From contig NZ_BBCE01000014.1 in NCBI RefSeq assembly GCF_001311885.1, positions 1-64,000 on the forward strand: 64,000 nucleotides of DNA. The letters run 5' to 3'. The first letter of the stretch is position 1. Every line of letters begins with the position of its first letter. The stretch is from Syntrophomonas palmitatica JCM 14374 (GTDB lineage: Bacteria > Bacillota > Syntrophomonadia > Syntrophomonadales > Syntrophomonadaceae). Positions 44,010 to 53,810 of this stretch are shown here, in pieces. A program made the translations under genes and the position numbers. The notes under the pieces were generated by a model. It worked only from the letters and a program-made list of their open reading frames with translations. It made no database searches and was not told the DNA's origin.

Positions 44010-44888
44010 ATGAATAAGGTTTTTGATCAAGAATTTATGCGGCGTCTGGAAAACCTGGAATTAGTAAGCCGGAAGCTGCGCCGGGGCAAGAACAGCGGGG
44101 AGAGGCGCTCCCTGCGCAAGGGCAGCGCCGTGGAATTTGCCGACTACCGCAATTACAGCGATGGCGATGATACCCGCTACATAGACTGGAACAGCTACGC
44201 CCGCAGTGAAAAACTATTTATAAAGCTGTTTATGGAAGAGCAGGACCTGCTCTTAAATATATTGATCGATACCAGCGCTTCCATGGATTGGGGAGAACCG
44301 CCCAAATCCCGTTTAGCCCTGCAATTGGCGGCTGCCCTGGGCTGGCTGGCCATATCCGCTTATGACCGGGTATCCGTGGCGGCCTGCAACGATCACCTGG
44401 TGAGTTGCCAGGCGCCCTTGCGAGGCAAAGGCGCCCGCTCTCAACTGTGGGATTATCTCGGTTCTTTATCATGGCAGGGTAAAACTGACCTTAACACAGC
44501 CATAAAGGAATTCGGTCCCTTCTGCCGGGGAGCGGGACTGACATTTGTTATATCCGATTTGCTTTCACCAGCCGGTTTCAAGCCCGGCTTGCAATACCTG
44601 CAGTACCTGGGCCAGGAAGTGGTATTGCTGCAGGTTTTGGCGCCTGATGAATTAAACCCGGTTCTGGGCGGTGATTACAGGCTGATTGATCACGAAACCC
44701 AGGAAATGCGGGAGACAACCGTTAATCCTGTTTTGCTGCAGGCTTACCAGCGCCGTTTGCGGGAGTTCACCGCAGACAGCCGCGATTTCTGCGTAGGCCG
44801 GGGGATGAGCTTTATGCAAATCAACAGTGCGGAATCATTTGCCGACGTCATACTACGCTACCTGCCGCAGGCAGGAATTCTGAAGTGA
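44010..44888 (+). CDS. DUF58-domain protein
   Basis: A 292-residue cytosolic protein with the DUF58 signature GDDTRYIDWNSYARSEKLF, followed by a VWA-like fold whose MIDAS motif is DTSASMD (DxSxS). DUF58 proteins nearly always follow moxR and are thought to be its substrates or adaptors. No membrane helix is seen. The ATG has only a weak AAGGA site upstream. Confidence 0.9.
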   Translation: MNKVFDQEFMRRLENLELVSRKLRRGKNSGERRSLRKGSAVEFADYRNYSDGDDTRYIDWNSYARSEKLFIKLFMEEQDLLLNILIDTSASMDWGEPPKSRLALQLAAALGWLAISAYDRVSVAACNDHLVSCQAPLRGKGARSQLWDYLGSLSWQGKTDLNTAIKEFGPFCRGAGLTFVISDLLSPAGFKPGLQYLQYLGQEVVLLQVLAPDELNPVLGGDYRLIDHETQEMRETTVNPVLLQAYQRRLREFTADSRDFCVGRGMSFMQINSAESFADVILRYLPQAGILK

Positions 44889-44915
44889 TATACCGAATCG
44901 CCGGGAGGTTTAACG

Positions 44916-46745
44916 GTGCAGTTTTTAAACCGGGCCGGTCTATGGCTGGCTTCCATCATTCCGCTAATTATAATAATGTACCTGCTCAAACCCCGCTACC
45001 AGGAAAAGCTGGTCTCCAGCACCTGGTTATGGGAACAGGCGATCCGCGATATTGAAGCCAGCAGTCCCTGGCAGCGGCTGCGCCGCAACCTTCTTTTGAT
45101 CCTGCAGTTACTGGCCGCCTTTTTGCTGGTTCTCGCGATAATTCGTCCCAGCCTGACCGTTCCCGGCACTACCGGGCGGCATCTCATCGTGGCTTTGGAT
45201 TGCTCGCCCAGTATGAAAGCCGCCGATGTCAGTCCATCCCGTTTCAAGGCAGCTCAGCATGAAATCCTACAGCTTATCGATAGCATGGACGATAATGAAA
45301 CGATGACTCTGATCGCTATGACCGACCAGCCACAGGTCCTGGCCTCCGCTGCCGAAGATAAGGTGGAGCTGCGCCAGGCGGTAAAAAACCTGAGAACCGG
45401 CAGCGCCAGAGCAGCCCTGGAACCGGTTGTGTCATTGGCGGCCGCTTTAAGTGAGCACGATCCCCAGGCAGAACTGGTTATTTTCAGTGACGGGAAAACC
45501 AGTGTTCTGGAACATAATATGACCTTGACGTGTCCGGTTAGTTTTAGACAAGTTGGTAAAAGTGACGATAACATGGGCATTGTTTTGCTGTCAACCCGCC
45601 GGGTGGGCGAAAATGTTTCCATCCTGGCCCGGGTGCAAAATTTCGCGGACAGTCCCCGGCAGAGCGATTTCACATTATGGGCGGACCAGAAACTATTCAG
45701 CGTCCGCAACATTATGCTGGCTGCGCATGAGTCCCGCGACCTCACTTGGATTAATGCGCCAGGTGATATTATAATCTGGCAGGCTGTTTTGCAGCGGCCG
45801 GATTGTTTCTTGGATGACAACCAGGCCTTTGCGGTCGCAGAGACCACCGCTTCCCGGCGGGTGCTGCTGGTAAGCGCCGGCAACGTTTTCCTGGAGAAAT
45901 CAGTCAGCCTGGCACCAGGCATTCAGATGTTCAAAACCACTCCCCCCAATTATTCCAGCAGTATGAAGGACTATCAACTCTATATCTTTGACGGTTTTAT
46001 CCCATATAACTTACCGCCGGGCGCCATCTTCATCTTAAATCCCCCTCCCGGTAACAGGTTTGTACCCGTAAAAGGAGATAACAAAAACGCTGCCAAGCTG
46101 CAGACCGCAGCTTCAGACGAAGTTTTGCGTTATGTGGATACACAAGGATGGCAGATTAATCGGAGCCGGTTTATAGACAATCTTGCCGGAACAAAAACAT
46201 TATTGGAAAGCCGGGGCCGACCGCTCCTGCTTAAGGGTGAGCTGCAAGGCCGAAAAACGGCTGTCGCAGCTTTTGATCTGCATGACAGCAATATACCTTT
46301 GCAAGTCGGATTCCCTATTCTGATACAGAACCTGTGCTCATGGCTCTTGCCGCAGGAGGTATCCGCCCCTAGCCTGGATTCTTCCGGCAAAGGCTTTGAT
46401 TTTATTCCCGGCGCGGATACGGAAAGTCTGTCTGTTATCAGTCCTTCAGGACAGGAACAAAACTATACCGCGCCTTTTCCCCGTCATTTTGATATTGGCG
46501 AACCCGGTTTGTACCGCATCATTAGCAAAAACGATAATAATAAAACTGAGTATTACCTGGCTAAAAACCAGGGTGACATTATGGAATCAGATATAAAGCC
46601 GCGGTCTTTGCTCTGGTCAGGAGCCAGCCGCGATAAGAACCAGCAGACCAAAGGCTTGAGCCAGAAGGACCTGTGGCCCTGGATAGCGGCCGCAGCGTTT
46701 TTGCTGCTGCTTCTGGAATGGGAGGTGTACCGCCGTGGCTATTAG
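44916..46745 (+). CDS. BatA-type membrane VWA protein
   Basis: 609 residues. The N-terminal BatA-like segment has two membrane helices (LWLASIIPLIIIMYLL and LLLILQLLAAFLLVLAII) with the typical LKPRY..KLVSSTWLW between. A VWA domain follows with MIDAS DCSPS (DxSxS) and FSDG. The remainder is beta-rich and extracytoplasmic, with a final membrane helix (WIAAAAFLLLLLEWEVY). GTG start behind GGGAGG. The end overlaps the next gene by 11 bases. Confidence 0.85.
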   Translation: MQFLNRAGLWLASIIPLIIIMYLLKPRYQEKLVSSTWLWEQAIRDIEASSPWQRLRRNLLLILQLLAAFLLVLAIIRPSLTVPGTTGRHLIVALDCSPSMKAADVSPSRFKAAQHEILQLIDSMDDNETMTLIAMTDQPQVLASAAEDKVELRQAVKNLRTGSARAALEPVVSLAAALSEHDPQAELVIFSDGKTSVLEHNMTLTCPVSFRQVGKSDDNMGIVLLSTRRVGENVSILARVQNFADSPRQSDFTLWADQKLFSVRNIMLAAHESRDLTWINAPGDIIIWQAVLQRPDCFLDDNQAFAVAETTASRRVLLVSAGNVFLEKSVSLAPGIQMFKTTPPNYSSSMKDYQLYIFDGFIPYNLPPGAIFILNPPPGNRFVPVKGDNKNAAKLQTAASDEVLRYVDTQGWQINRSRFIDNLAGTKTLLESRGRPLLLKGELQGRKTAVAAFDLHDSNIPLQVGFPILIQNLCSWLLPQEVSAPSLDSSGKGFDFIPGADTESLSVISPSGQEQNYTAPFPRHFDIGEPGLYRIISKNDNNKTEYYLAKNQGDIMESDIKPRSLLWSGASRDKNQQTKGLSQKDLWPWIAAAAFLLLLLEWEVYRRGY

Positions 46746-49573
46746 ATTTATTCATCCCTGGCTTTTGCTGCTCCTGCCCCTGGCGGTATACCCGCTATAT
46801 CTCTGGTATCGGGACAACCGGCACATGGCCTTGTTCAGACGGCGGTTAATTTATAGCCTGCGGTTTTTGCTCCTGCTCTGCCTAATACTGGCCCTGGCGG
46901 GCACCCAGATAAACTACCGCGTCAACAAGCAAAGCGTGGTATTTGTAGTCGATCTTTCCGCCAGCTGTGAAAAAGAGAAGACCAAAGCCGAGAGCTTTAT
47001 CCGTGAGGCGTTAAAGCATAAAAAGCCGGAGGATAAGGCAGCCATCGTTGTTTACGGGGGCAATACCCGAGTGGACCAGGCTATGGGAACGAGCAGCTTT
47101 AGCCGCCTGGAGAGCGTAGTGGAAAAAGACTACTCCAATGTGGAGGAAGCCCTGAAACTGGCAGGGGCAATATTACCCGGCGACACCCGCCGCCGTATCG
47201 TGTTATTATCGGACGGACGGGAAAACGACGGGGATGCTCGCCGGGAAACGGAAATGCTGTCTCGCCGGCAAGTGAGATTGGATGCCTGGCCTCTGGAAAG
47301 CCAGGCGGGTACGATGTCCGTATTGACAGCCTGCGCTCGCCCGCCAGGATGTTTGCGGGCGAGCGCATGACGCTTAAACTCAACATATACAGTAATTATG
47401 AAACTGCGGCTTTACTGCGCGTTTTCAGCAATCAAACCCCGCTGTGGGAAGAAAACATCCAGCTTCGGCGCGGGGAGAACCGCTTGACTTATCCTCTGAC
47501 GATAGCTCAAGAAGGTTTCCATCATTACAGGGCCATGATTGAAGCGCCAAAGGACAGTGTTCCGGAAAATAACGAAGCTGCCGCCTATACCATGGTCAAA
47601 GGCCCGGCCCGCATATTGCTGGCGGAAGGGAAGCCGGGCGAGGGTATGGCTATCGTTTCTGCCCTGCAGTCTCTCAACCTTCCGGCTGATGTGATATCAC
47701 CCGGAGAGTTTAGAACCGGATTGGCAGAACTCAAACGTTATGCCCTCTTAATACTCTGTAATGTTCCGGCTGAAGAACTGGAGACCGGAGTAATGGAAAG
47801 CATCCGGGCGGGGGTACGTGACCTGGGCATGGGCCTGATCATGGTGGGGGGCGAGGACAGCTTCGGACCCGGAGGATATCTGCATACACCGGTGGAACAG
47901 GCCTTGCCCGTACATATGGATCTGAAGGGCAAGAAAAAAATCCCCAGCCTGGGACTTATGCTGGTCATAGATAAATCAGGCAGCATGAGTGAAACTTCCG
48001 GCGGGGTATGCAAAGTAGAATTGGCTAAAGAAGCCGCGGCTCAGGCCGCTTCTGTTCTGGACGCTCGTGACCGTGTAGGGGTGATCGCTTTTGACGATAC
48101 CGCCCAGTGGGTAGTAAAAACCCAGGCTGTACGCGACCTGGATGCGATTCAGGCTGATATCGGCACTATCCGCGCCGATGGAGGCACCAGCATATTTCCG
48201 GCTTTGGCCCTGGGCTACATCGGCATTAAAGATGTTCCCACCAAATATAAGCATGTTATATTGCTTACTGATGGCATGTCATCCAGCGAGGGCGACTACT
48301 TTTTCCTGGCCCGGCGCATGCAAAAAGCCGGCATAACACTGTCCACGGTGGCGGTTGGCAAGGATGCTGATACCCAGCTGCTCAGTTCGCTGGCCGAATG
48401 GGGGCAGGGACGCTATTATTACTGTGATGATATCCGCAGGGTTCCGCGCATATTTACCAAGGAAAGCATAAAAGCCCGGCGCGATTACCTGGTGGAAGAG
48501 GACTTCTATCCTGTTGTCAGCGAGTACAGCTCTCTCTTGCAGGGCATCGATGCCTGCCGCCTCTGCATGGATATGTCGGCGTCTCGCCCAAAAACAGCGG
48601 CCAGGTAGTTCTGGTCAGTGAACGCGGCGACCCTGTTTTGGCCCAGTGGCAATACGGTCTGGGCCGTGCGGTAGCCTACACCACCGATGCCGGAGGACGC
48701 TGGAGTGAACCCTGGGTCAGGTGGTCTGGATTCAACCGTTTATGGTCCAATATTATTTCCTGGTCTCTGCCTCGAACCGACAAGGAGGGGGACTTATCCC
48801 TGGAATTAAATATAACCGGAACCCATGGCAGGATACGGGTGGACAGCCGCAGCTACAACCCAAGCGAAAACCTGCGGGCAGTGGTAACCAAGCCCGATTT
48901 AACCCGCCAGGAGATTAATCTGCAGGCTAGTGCCCCCGGAACCTATGCCGCCAGCTTTAAGGCGCGCCAGCCGGGAGTCTATATGGCCAGTATTCTGCGC
49001 AGCGGTCACGAAAATGTAAGCGCCGCCAGCGGCGCCGCCGCTATTCCCTATTCCCCGGAATATCGTTACAGCGGGGCGGATATAAGTTTCCTGTCCGGGT
49101 TGACCCATGCCGGGGGAGGAACCCTCATTGACAAACCCGCAGATGCTTTTGCCGACAACCTGCCGCCCGCCTATGGAGGCATCGAACTCTGGCCCTGGTT
49201 TTTACTGGCCGCAGCCTTGCTCCTGCCTATGGATATCGCCGCACGTCGTCTGGTTTTTACGTGGCTGGATGTGCAGATGATGTGGAGAAGGTTGGCAAGG
49301 AAAGCTGCAGAGGATGAAAACGAAGCCGCGCCTACTATCAGCCGCCTGCGTTCACGCAAGGATGCGTTGGAAGAGGCCCGCGGGCAAAAATACCAACCTG
49401 TAATTAATCGGGATTCCGAAAACGCTGCTGCCAAAGATGCAAGCGGTTCTGATCATACTGCCGGTTATGCGGCGCCTTCCTCTTCACTTAAACAAAAGAC
49501 CAAACCGCCCGCCGCCTCAAAACAGGAAAACATTTCCCGGCTCTTAGAGGCCCGCAGGAATAAACATGATTAA
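46735..49573 (+). CDS. Large membrane protein with two VWA domains and a GATase-like segment (two frameshifts)
   Basis: About 946 residues when repaired. N-terminal membrane helices (HPWLLLLLPLAVYPLYLWY; SLRFLLLLCLILALAG), VWA 1 with DLSAS, a beta-sandwich, a GATase1-like segment (ILLAEGKPGEG ... GLIMVGGEDSFGPGGY), VWA 2 with the MIDAS DKSGSMS and LTDGMSS, a second beta-sandwich and a last membrane helix (LWPWFLLAAALLLPMDIAA). The tail is charged. Frames break near 47320 and near 48555, each fixed by one base. The layout matches YfbK/GATase-like VWA proteins found with MoxR and DUF58. It probably forms an envelope complex with the two preceding proteins. Confidence 0.83.
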
Positions 49574-49608
49574 ATCTGCGTGTTATTCATGTTTAACTTG
49601 CTATTAAC

Positions 49609-49637
49609 ATGACAGGCAGGACTGAAAAGGATATAAT
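49609..49637 (+). promoter_or_regulatory. Sigma-A promoter of argH
   Basis: ATGACA at 49609-49614 and TATAAT at 49632-49637 with a 17-base spacer, 62 bases upstream of the argH start. Confidence 0.7.
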
Positions 49638-49698
49638 ACATCTTAACGTAAAACTGAGTCCCAAAGCTTAGTTTTTATTAATTCCGGAAGGTGATACT

Positions 49699-51076
49699 GT
49701 GAAAATGTGGGGCGGCCGTTTCAGCCGTGAAAGCGATAAACTAACGGAAGACTTTAATGCCTCCGTATCATTTGACCAGCGCATGTTCAGGCAGGATATC
49801 GCCGGGAGCGTGGCCCATGCCCGTATGCTGGCCCGGCAGGGGATAATCAGCGAAGCCGAAAAGGATTTAATCATCAGGGGCCTGAGTGAAATACGCCAGG
49901 AACTGGAGGAAGGCAAACTCCAGTTTACCGTAGAAGCTGAAGACGTGCATATGAACATCGAAACCTTCCTGACCGCAAAAATAGGCGATGTGGGCAAGAA
50001 GCTGCACACTGCCCGCAGCCGCAACGACCAGGTGGCTTTGGACCTGCGCCTCTACCTGCGTGATGAAATATCAGCCGTACGTGATCTGCTGCTTAATGTG
50101 CAGGAAGTATTGCTGGGACTGGCCCGCGAACACACCACTACGATAATGCCGGGATATACCCATTTGCAGAAGGCCCAGCCTGTAACCCTGGCCCATCATC
50201 TCCTGGCTTACTTTGAGATGCTGCGCCGCGACCTGGGACGATTGGACGACTGCAAAAAGCGATTGGACAGCATGCCCTTGGGGTCTGGAGCCCTGGCTGG
50301 CACCGGTTTTCCCCTGGACCGTGATTATGTAAAAGAGGAACTGGGCTTTACCCAAATTACCCGCAACAGTCTGGATGCGGTCAGTGACCGCGATTTTGCC
50401 CTGGAATTCATGAGCTTCGCCAGCATCATGATGATGCATCTCTCCCGTTTTTCCGAGGAACTTATACTCTGGTCCACCGAAGAGTTTTCCTTTGTGGAAC
50501 TGGATGATGCCTTCACCACCGGTTCAAGCATCATGCCCCAGAAGAAAAACCCTGATTTGGCTGAACTGGTGCGGGGCAAAACCGGCAGGGTATATGGCGA
50601 TCTGATTACTCTGCTGGTAGTTATGAAATCCCTGCCTCTGGCATATAACAAGGACATGCAGGAAGATAAGGAGGCTCTGTTTGACGCGGTTGATACGGTG
50701 AAAAAGTGTCTCATGGTTTTCGCGCCTATGCTGCAGACCGCCAGTTTTAAAACCGCAGCAATGGCATCAGCCGCACGGGGCGGCTTTACCAATGCCACTG
50801 ACCTGGCTGATTACCTGGTGCAGAAAGGCCTGCCCTTCCGAGACGCCCATGCGGTAGTAGGCAGGGCTGTTTTGTATTGTATTGAACATAAAATTGACTT
50901 GGAGCAGCTCGATTTATCTTTGTACCGTGATTTTTCCCAGTTAATCGACGAAGACATCTACCATTACCTGGATGTAAACCGCTGTGTGGAACGCCGCCGG
51001 GTGCCGGGCGGACCGGCTCCCGAAACTGCAGAAGCAGCTGCGGGAAGCTGAAGACTGGTTAAGGAGGATGCGTTAA
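49699..51076 (+). CDS. argH: Argininosuccinate lyase (frameshift near the C-terminus)
   Basis: Last arginine step: splits argininosuccinate into arginine and fumarate. About 458 residues with the fumarase-family signature [12 protein letters not shown], plus HTARSRNDQ and the [10 protein letters not shown] loop. As written the frame ends at 51051 with EAAAGS, but one indel near 51020 gives [15 protein letters not shown] and a stop at 51074-51076. That stop overlaps the next ATG as TAATG, which supports the correction. GTG start, with GGAAGGTGA upstream. Confidence 0.95.
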
Positions 51077-51360
51077 TGTTGAAAATAAGCAAGTTCAGCC
51101 AGATTAACGGCAAGGCTGATGAAGACGAAGTGCTGGCATGGGTCGACAGTTATTTTTATAACCTGATGAATATATTCAGTGCCTTTTTTGCCAAAATCGA
51201 AGTGGCGGAAACTATCAGCCGTATAGAGTGCATACCGTTTGACGAACTGGTCAGACAGGAACTGGAGGACGAGGGCGAGGAAACCATAGTCCTGGCCGTA
51301 AACCGCATTATGGAAATGGTCGCCATTGAAATGGAAATGATGCGCTCTTATTTAGACTAG
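51076..51360 (+). CDS. Conserved-looking small acidic protein, 94 residues, unknown function
   Basis: Predicted mostly alpha-helical, acidic (many Glu/Asp, few Lys) and without a membrane segment. Translationally coupled to argH by the TAATG overlap, with AAGGAGG inside the end of argH. Not recognised. Coupling suggests a product needed in step with ArgH or simply a shared transcript. Confidence 0.7.
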   Translation: MLKISKFSQINGKADEDEVLAWVDSYFYNLMNIFSAFFAKIEVAETISRIECIPFDELVRQELEDEGEETIVLAVNRIMEMVAIEMEMMRSYLD

Positions 51361-51479
51361 GCGTAAAAACATGAGCCAGAATAAACAGAATATGATGGCA
51401 AAACATTACGGGTTGAATATAGTAAAACATGCGGCGGAAGCTGCTTTTGATAGCCAAACTATTCGAGAGAGGATTATTT

Positions 51480-51776
51480 ATGGAAAAATGCAGTATGTGT
51501 TCCAAACAGTTTCCTGAGGCTACCATGAAAAAGATGGTGCAGATCATAGACAGAAAAGCCTATGCCCAGAATATTTGTCCGGCCTGCCAGCATTTGGCCG
51601 TAAACAACCCTAACTATTATTATGCAGCCACTAATTTTTCGCCCAATGATATCTCCCATAGTGAAGAATGGGCCAGGGTAATCGAAGAAGCTCACAGGTA
51701 TCAGGTCCCGCCGCAGATATTGCACGAATTGATTAAGACCTTCGGTAAAACCAAAGAAAAAATGAAGAAGGGTTAA
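51480..51776 (+). CDS. Small zinc-ribbon-like protein, 98 residues, unknown function
   Basis: Two Cys-x2-Cys pairs (CSMC near residue 4 and CPAC near residue 34) could form one zinc knuckle; the rest is helical and charged, ending KTKEKMKKG. GAGAGG precedes ATG 51480, which is preferred over upstream in-frame starts. Not recognised. Confidence 0.65.
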   Translation: MEKCSMCSKQFPEATMKKMVQIIDRKAYAQNICPACQHLAVNNPNYYYAATNFSPNDISHSEEWARVIEEAHRYQVPPQILHELIKTFGKTKEKMKKG

Positions 51777-51780
51777 CATG

Positions 51781-51840
51781 AATCAAGGGGACAACATTAA
51801 TCAAGGGGACCATGAATCAAGGGGACGGTTCTCTTGACAC
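51781..51840. repeat. Three tandem ATCAAGGGGAC units ending in a REP-like palindrome
   Basis: AATCAAGGGGAC occurs three times at 51781, 51799 and 51815. The last is followed by GGTTCTCTTGACAC, which pairs with it (TCAAG / CTTGA). Same family as 42755-42783. Confidence 0.7.
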
Positions 51841-51865
51841 CACACCCTTGACTCAAAACCCCTCC

Positions 51866-51894
51866 TTGACGCCTGCCCCTTATCCTGCTATCAT
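51866..51894 (+). promoter_or_regulatory. Promoter of tRNA-Thr
   Basis: TTGACG (51866-51871), 17-base spacer and TATCAT (51889-51894), 20 bases upstream of the tRNA. Confidence 0.7.
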
Positions 51895-51913
51895 CTATGT
51901 GTCAATTTCATAA

Positions 51914-51987
51914 GCCGATGTGGCTCAGTGGCAGAGCAGCTGATTCGTAATCAGCAGGTCGCGGTTCGAATCCGCCCATCGGCTCCA
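51914..51987 (+). tRNA. tRNA-Thr (anticodon CGT)
   Basis: The cloverleaf closes: acceptor GCCGATG / CATCGGC, D-arm GCTCAGTGGCAGAGC, anticodon arm GCTGA-TTCGTAA-TCAGC with anticodon CGT at 51946-51948, T-arm GCGGTTCGAATCCGC, discriminator T and encoded CCA. Reads ACG threonine codons. Confidence 0.96.
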
Positions 51988-52000
51988 CTTTAAAACCCAT

Positions 52001-52030
52001 AACCACGCGCTTTGCGTGGTTTTCGTTTTT
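52001..52030 (+). terminator. Terminator of tRNA-Thr
   Basis: AACCACGC / GCGTGGTT stem with a loop GCTTT, followed by TTCGTTTTT. Confidence 0.85.
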
Positions 52031-52047
52031 CCTGAGAAAATCCATTT

Positions 52048-52101
52048 TTACCCGGTCGTCGCCAAATCGTCGCCATAATTATGTAGAATTAGTTTGTTTA
52101 A
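52048..52101 (-). pseudogene. Possible C-terminal remnant of a tyrosine integrase
   Basis: On the minus strand the last codons read LHNYGDDLATTG then stop, reminiscent of the GDxLAT tails of phage-type integrases that sit beside tRNA genes. Only about 17 codons remain. Its place directly after tRNA-Thr, and the mobile DNA that follows, support the reading; on its own the match is weak. Confidence 0.35.
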
Positions 52102-52214
52102 CATTAATAAAATAAATATGTTTTCTATATGGGTAAAGATGGCAACTATTTAGCCCCCTAACCGACTTGGACAAAGTATCTTAATCTTGTACCTTTTAAA
52201 CAGGAGGGGGCAAA

Positions 52215-52298
52215 ATGCAACGCAAAAAGTACTCACAAGAATTTAAGGATCAAATGGTTAAAGAAATTATTTTTAGTATATACCATCTATTGACATAA
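52215..52298 (+). pseudogene. Truncated IS3-family OrfA
   Basis: GGAGGGGG then ATG and MQRKKYSQEFKDQMVKEI, the usual start of the IS3/IS150-type helix-turn-helix protein, which then runs out of homology after about 18 residues and stops. The upstream sequence looks like the matching IS left end. Confidence 0.7.
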
Positions 52299-52318
52299 TG
52301 ATCCATTATTAATATAAT
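52290..52318 (+). promoter_or_regulatory. Perfect-consensus sigma-A promoter ahead of the AIPR gene
   Basis: TTGACA (52290-52295), exactly 17 bases, TATAAT (52313-52318). Both hexamers are perfect matches. It begins inside the last codons of the IS3 remnant. Confidence 0.85.
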
Positions 52319-52324
52319 TAAGCA

Positions 52325-52453
52325 AACTTGTGGGCGATTTTGTCCAGTAAGTTCCCAGTATCTTCTCAAATGTAGATGTGGAAGTAATACATGACATTGG
52401 GTATTGTATAATTCTGTATTTCTGCATTTGAGGAAATACAGAATTTTTATTTT
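52325..52453 (+). promoter_or_regulatory. Leader RNA with intrinsic terminator upstream of the AIPR gene
   Basis: Between the perfect promoter and the gene lies a strong terminator-like hairpin: AATTCTGTATTTC (52410-52422) pairs perfectly with GAAATACAGAATT (52433-52445), followed by TTTATTTT. Transcripts from the promoter would have to read through it. Near the 5' end AACTT (52325) can pair with AAGTT (52349), and TGGG (52331) with CCCA (52354), a possible H-type pseudoknot. No ORF of note lies in the leader. Confidence 0.6.
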
Positions 52454-52471
52454 GTAAAGGAGATGTGGGTT

Positions 52472-53649
52472 ATGTCAGAATACCAATTAAAAGCAAAGTC
52501 ATTTAAAAAGATGGAGGATCCGGTTAACAAAGAAGGTCATATTAAATATGTTTGTTACGTTAAGGCAAACAGCATACCTGATGATTTAGAAAATTGGATG
52601 TCTACAAATCCTAGAGAACAAAAAATGACTACTAACGTAGCCAAAAGTATTCAAGCAAGCCTGGAGGAAAAGCCGGATTTCCATGAACTGAACAGAGGAA
52701 TACTTATGTCAGTTGAGGAAGTTACTTTTGATACAAAGGATGGGACGGTAACCATCGAAATGGATGATCCTGATAAACATGGAAATATTGACGGTGGACA
52801 TACTTTACGAGCAGTGCTTAATGCGAAAAACAAAGGTACTCTTTCTAATGAGAGATATGTTTTTTTGAGTTTCTTACAGGAATTGAATCGCCGGTTGAAC
52901 TTGCTGCAGCTCGAAATACGTCAGTGCAGGTTGATCTGAAATCAATTGAAGAACTAAGGGATAGTTTTGAAGTAATTAAAGAGGTTTTGAAGGATCAACC
53001 ATTTGCAAATCGCGTAGCGTACAAAATGAATGAGGAATTTAATGGGAAAGTTACAATTGATGTAAGAGAAATTATCACCATCCTAAATATGTTTAATCAG
53101 GCCTTATATCCAATCAAATCCAAAGAAGGCGGGTTGTTAGAAACTCAACCAATCCAAAGTTACACAGGAAAAGAAGCGAGCTTGCGGAAATTTCTCAACC
53201 TAGGCAAGGATAATCGGGAACAGATAATTATTAACATGAAACCGATTATTGGCGATATTTTTAGATTGTGGGATTGTGTTGAACGGAATTTTGGTATTGT
53301 TGCACATAGATCTGGAAGAAGATATGGCACAAGAAAATATTCAAAATTTGATAACAATAATGTTGTAGGCAAGGCATTATTTTCAGAAGAAGATTTGAAA
53401 TATATAGTTCCAAAGGGGATTATTTATCCAATAGTATCATCGTTTAGAGCTTTGATATATATAGATGAAAAAACAAATAAGTATTGCTGGAGAAAGGATC
53501 CATTGGAAGCGTGGGAAACTCTTGGGATGAAACTTGTCAATATAGTATTAGATGAGAAAAGCGATAATCCTGAAATGCTTGGCAAGAATAACAATCTATG
53601 GAGTAATCTGTTTAAAGAGGTGCTAATTTATGGTTATAATATCGGTTAA
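52472..53649 (+). CDS. AIPR-family protein (abortive infection / phage resistance-like), one frameshift
   Basis: About 392 residues after repair. The N-terminal half has VEEVTFDTKDGTVTIEMDD then NIDGGHTLRAVL, the counterpart of the NGGQTT core of AIPR (abortive infection phage resistance) proteins; ELAAARNTSVQVDLKS fits the family's following IA..NTQ..V...D segment. The frame breaks near 52865 in a run of T; one more T gives YVFFEFLTGIESPVELAAARN and continues to 53649. ATG 52472 is chosen (AAAGGAG, 9-base spacing). It is a stand-alone gene with its own promoter, leader and terminator. AIPR proteins are linked to phage defence, but their biochemistry is poorly known. Confidence 0.72.
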
Positions 53650-53677
53650 GACCCTAAGCGTATAAACATTATTAGGT

Positions 53678-53716
53678 AAAAACCGGATGGTATTAGTCTG
53701 AACCATTCGGTTTTTT
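53678..53716 (+). terminator. Terminator after the AIPR gene
   Basis: AAAACCGGATGGT / ACCATTCGGTTTT (one G-T pair) followed by TTTT. Confidence 0.85.
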
Positions 53717-53810
53717 GCCTAAAAATACTTAATTGAGTTTTTTACATACCAAAAAGCCCTGAAAAAATGGGGAATGTATAAGATAAAAAAAGGACTTCAC
53801 CCCCATATTT

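Noticed and set aside
52325-52410. Type III toxin-antitoxin RNA repeats upstream of the AIPR gene
   Set aside because: The promoter-terminator-gene order fits, but I find no tandem repeats of about 35 nt, and the protein is not ToxN-like. Kept only as a leader with possible attenuation.
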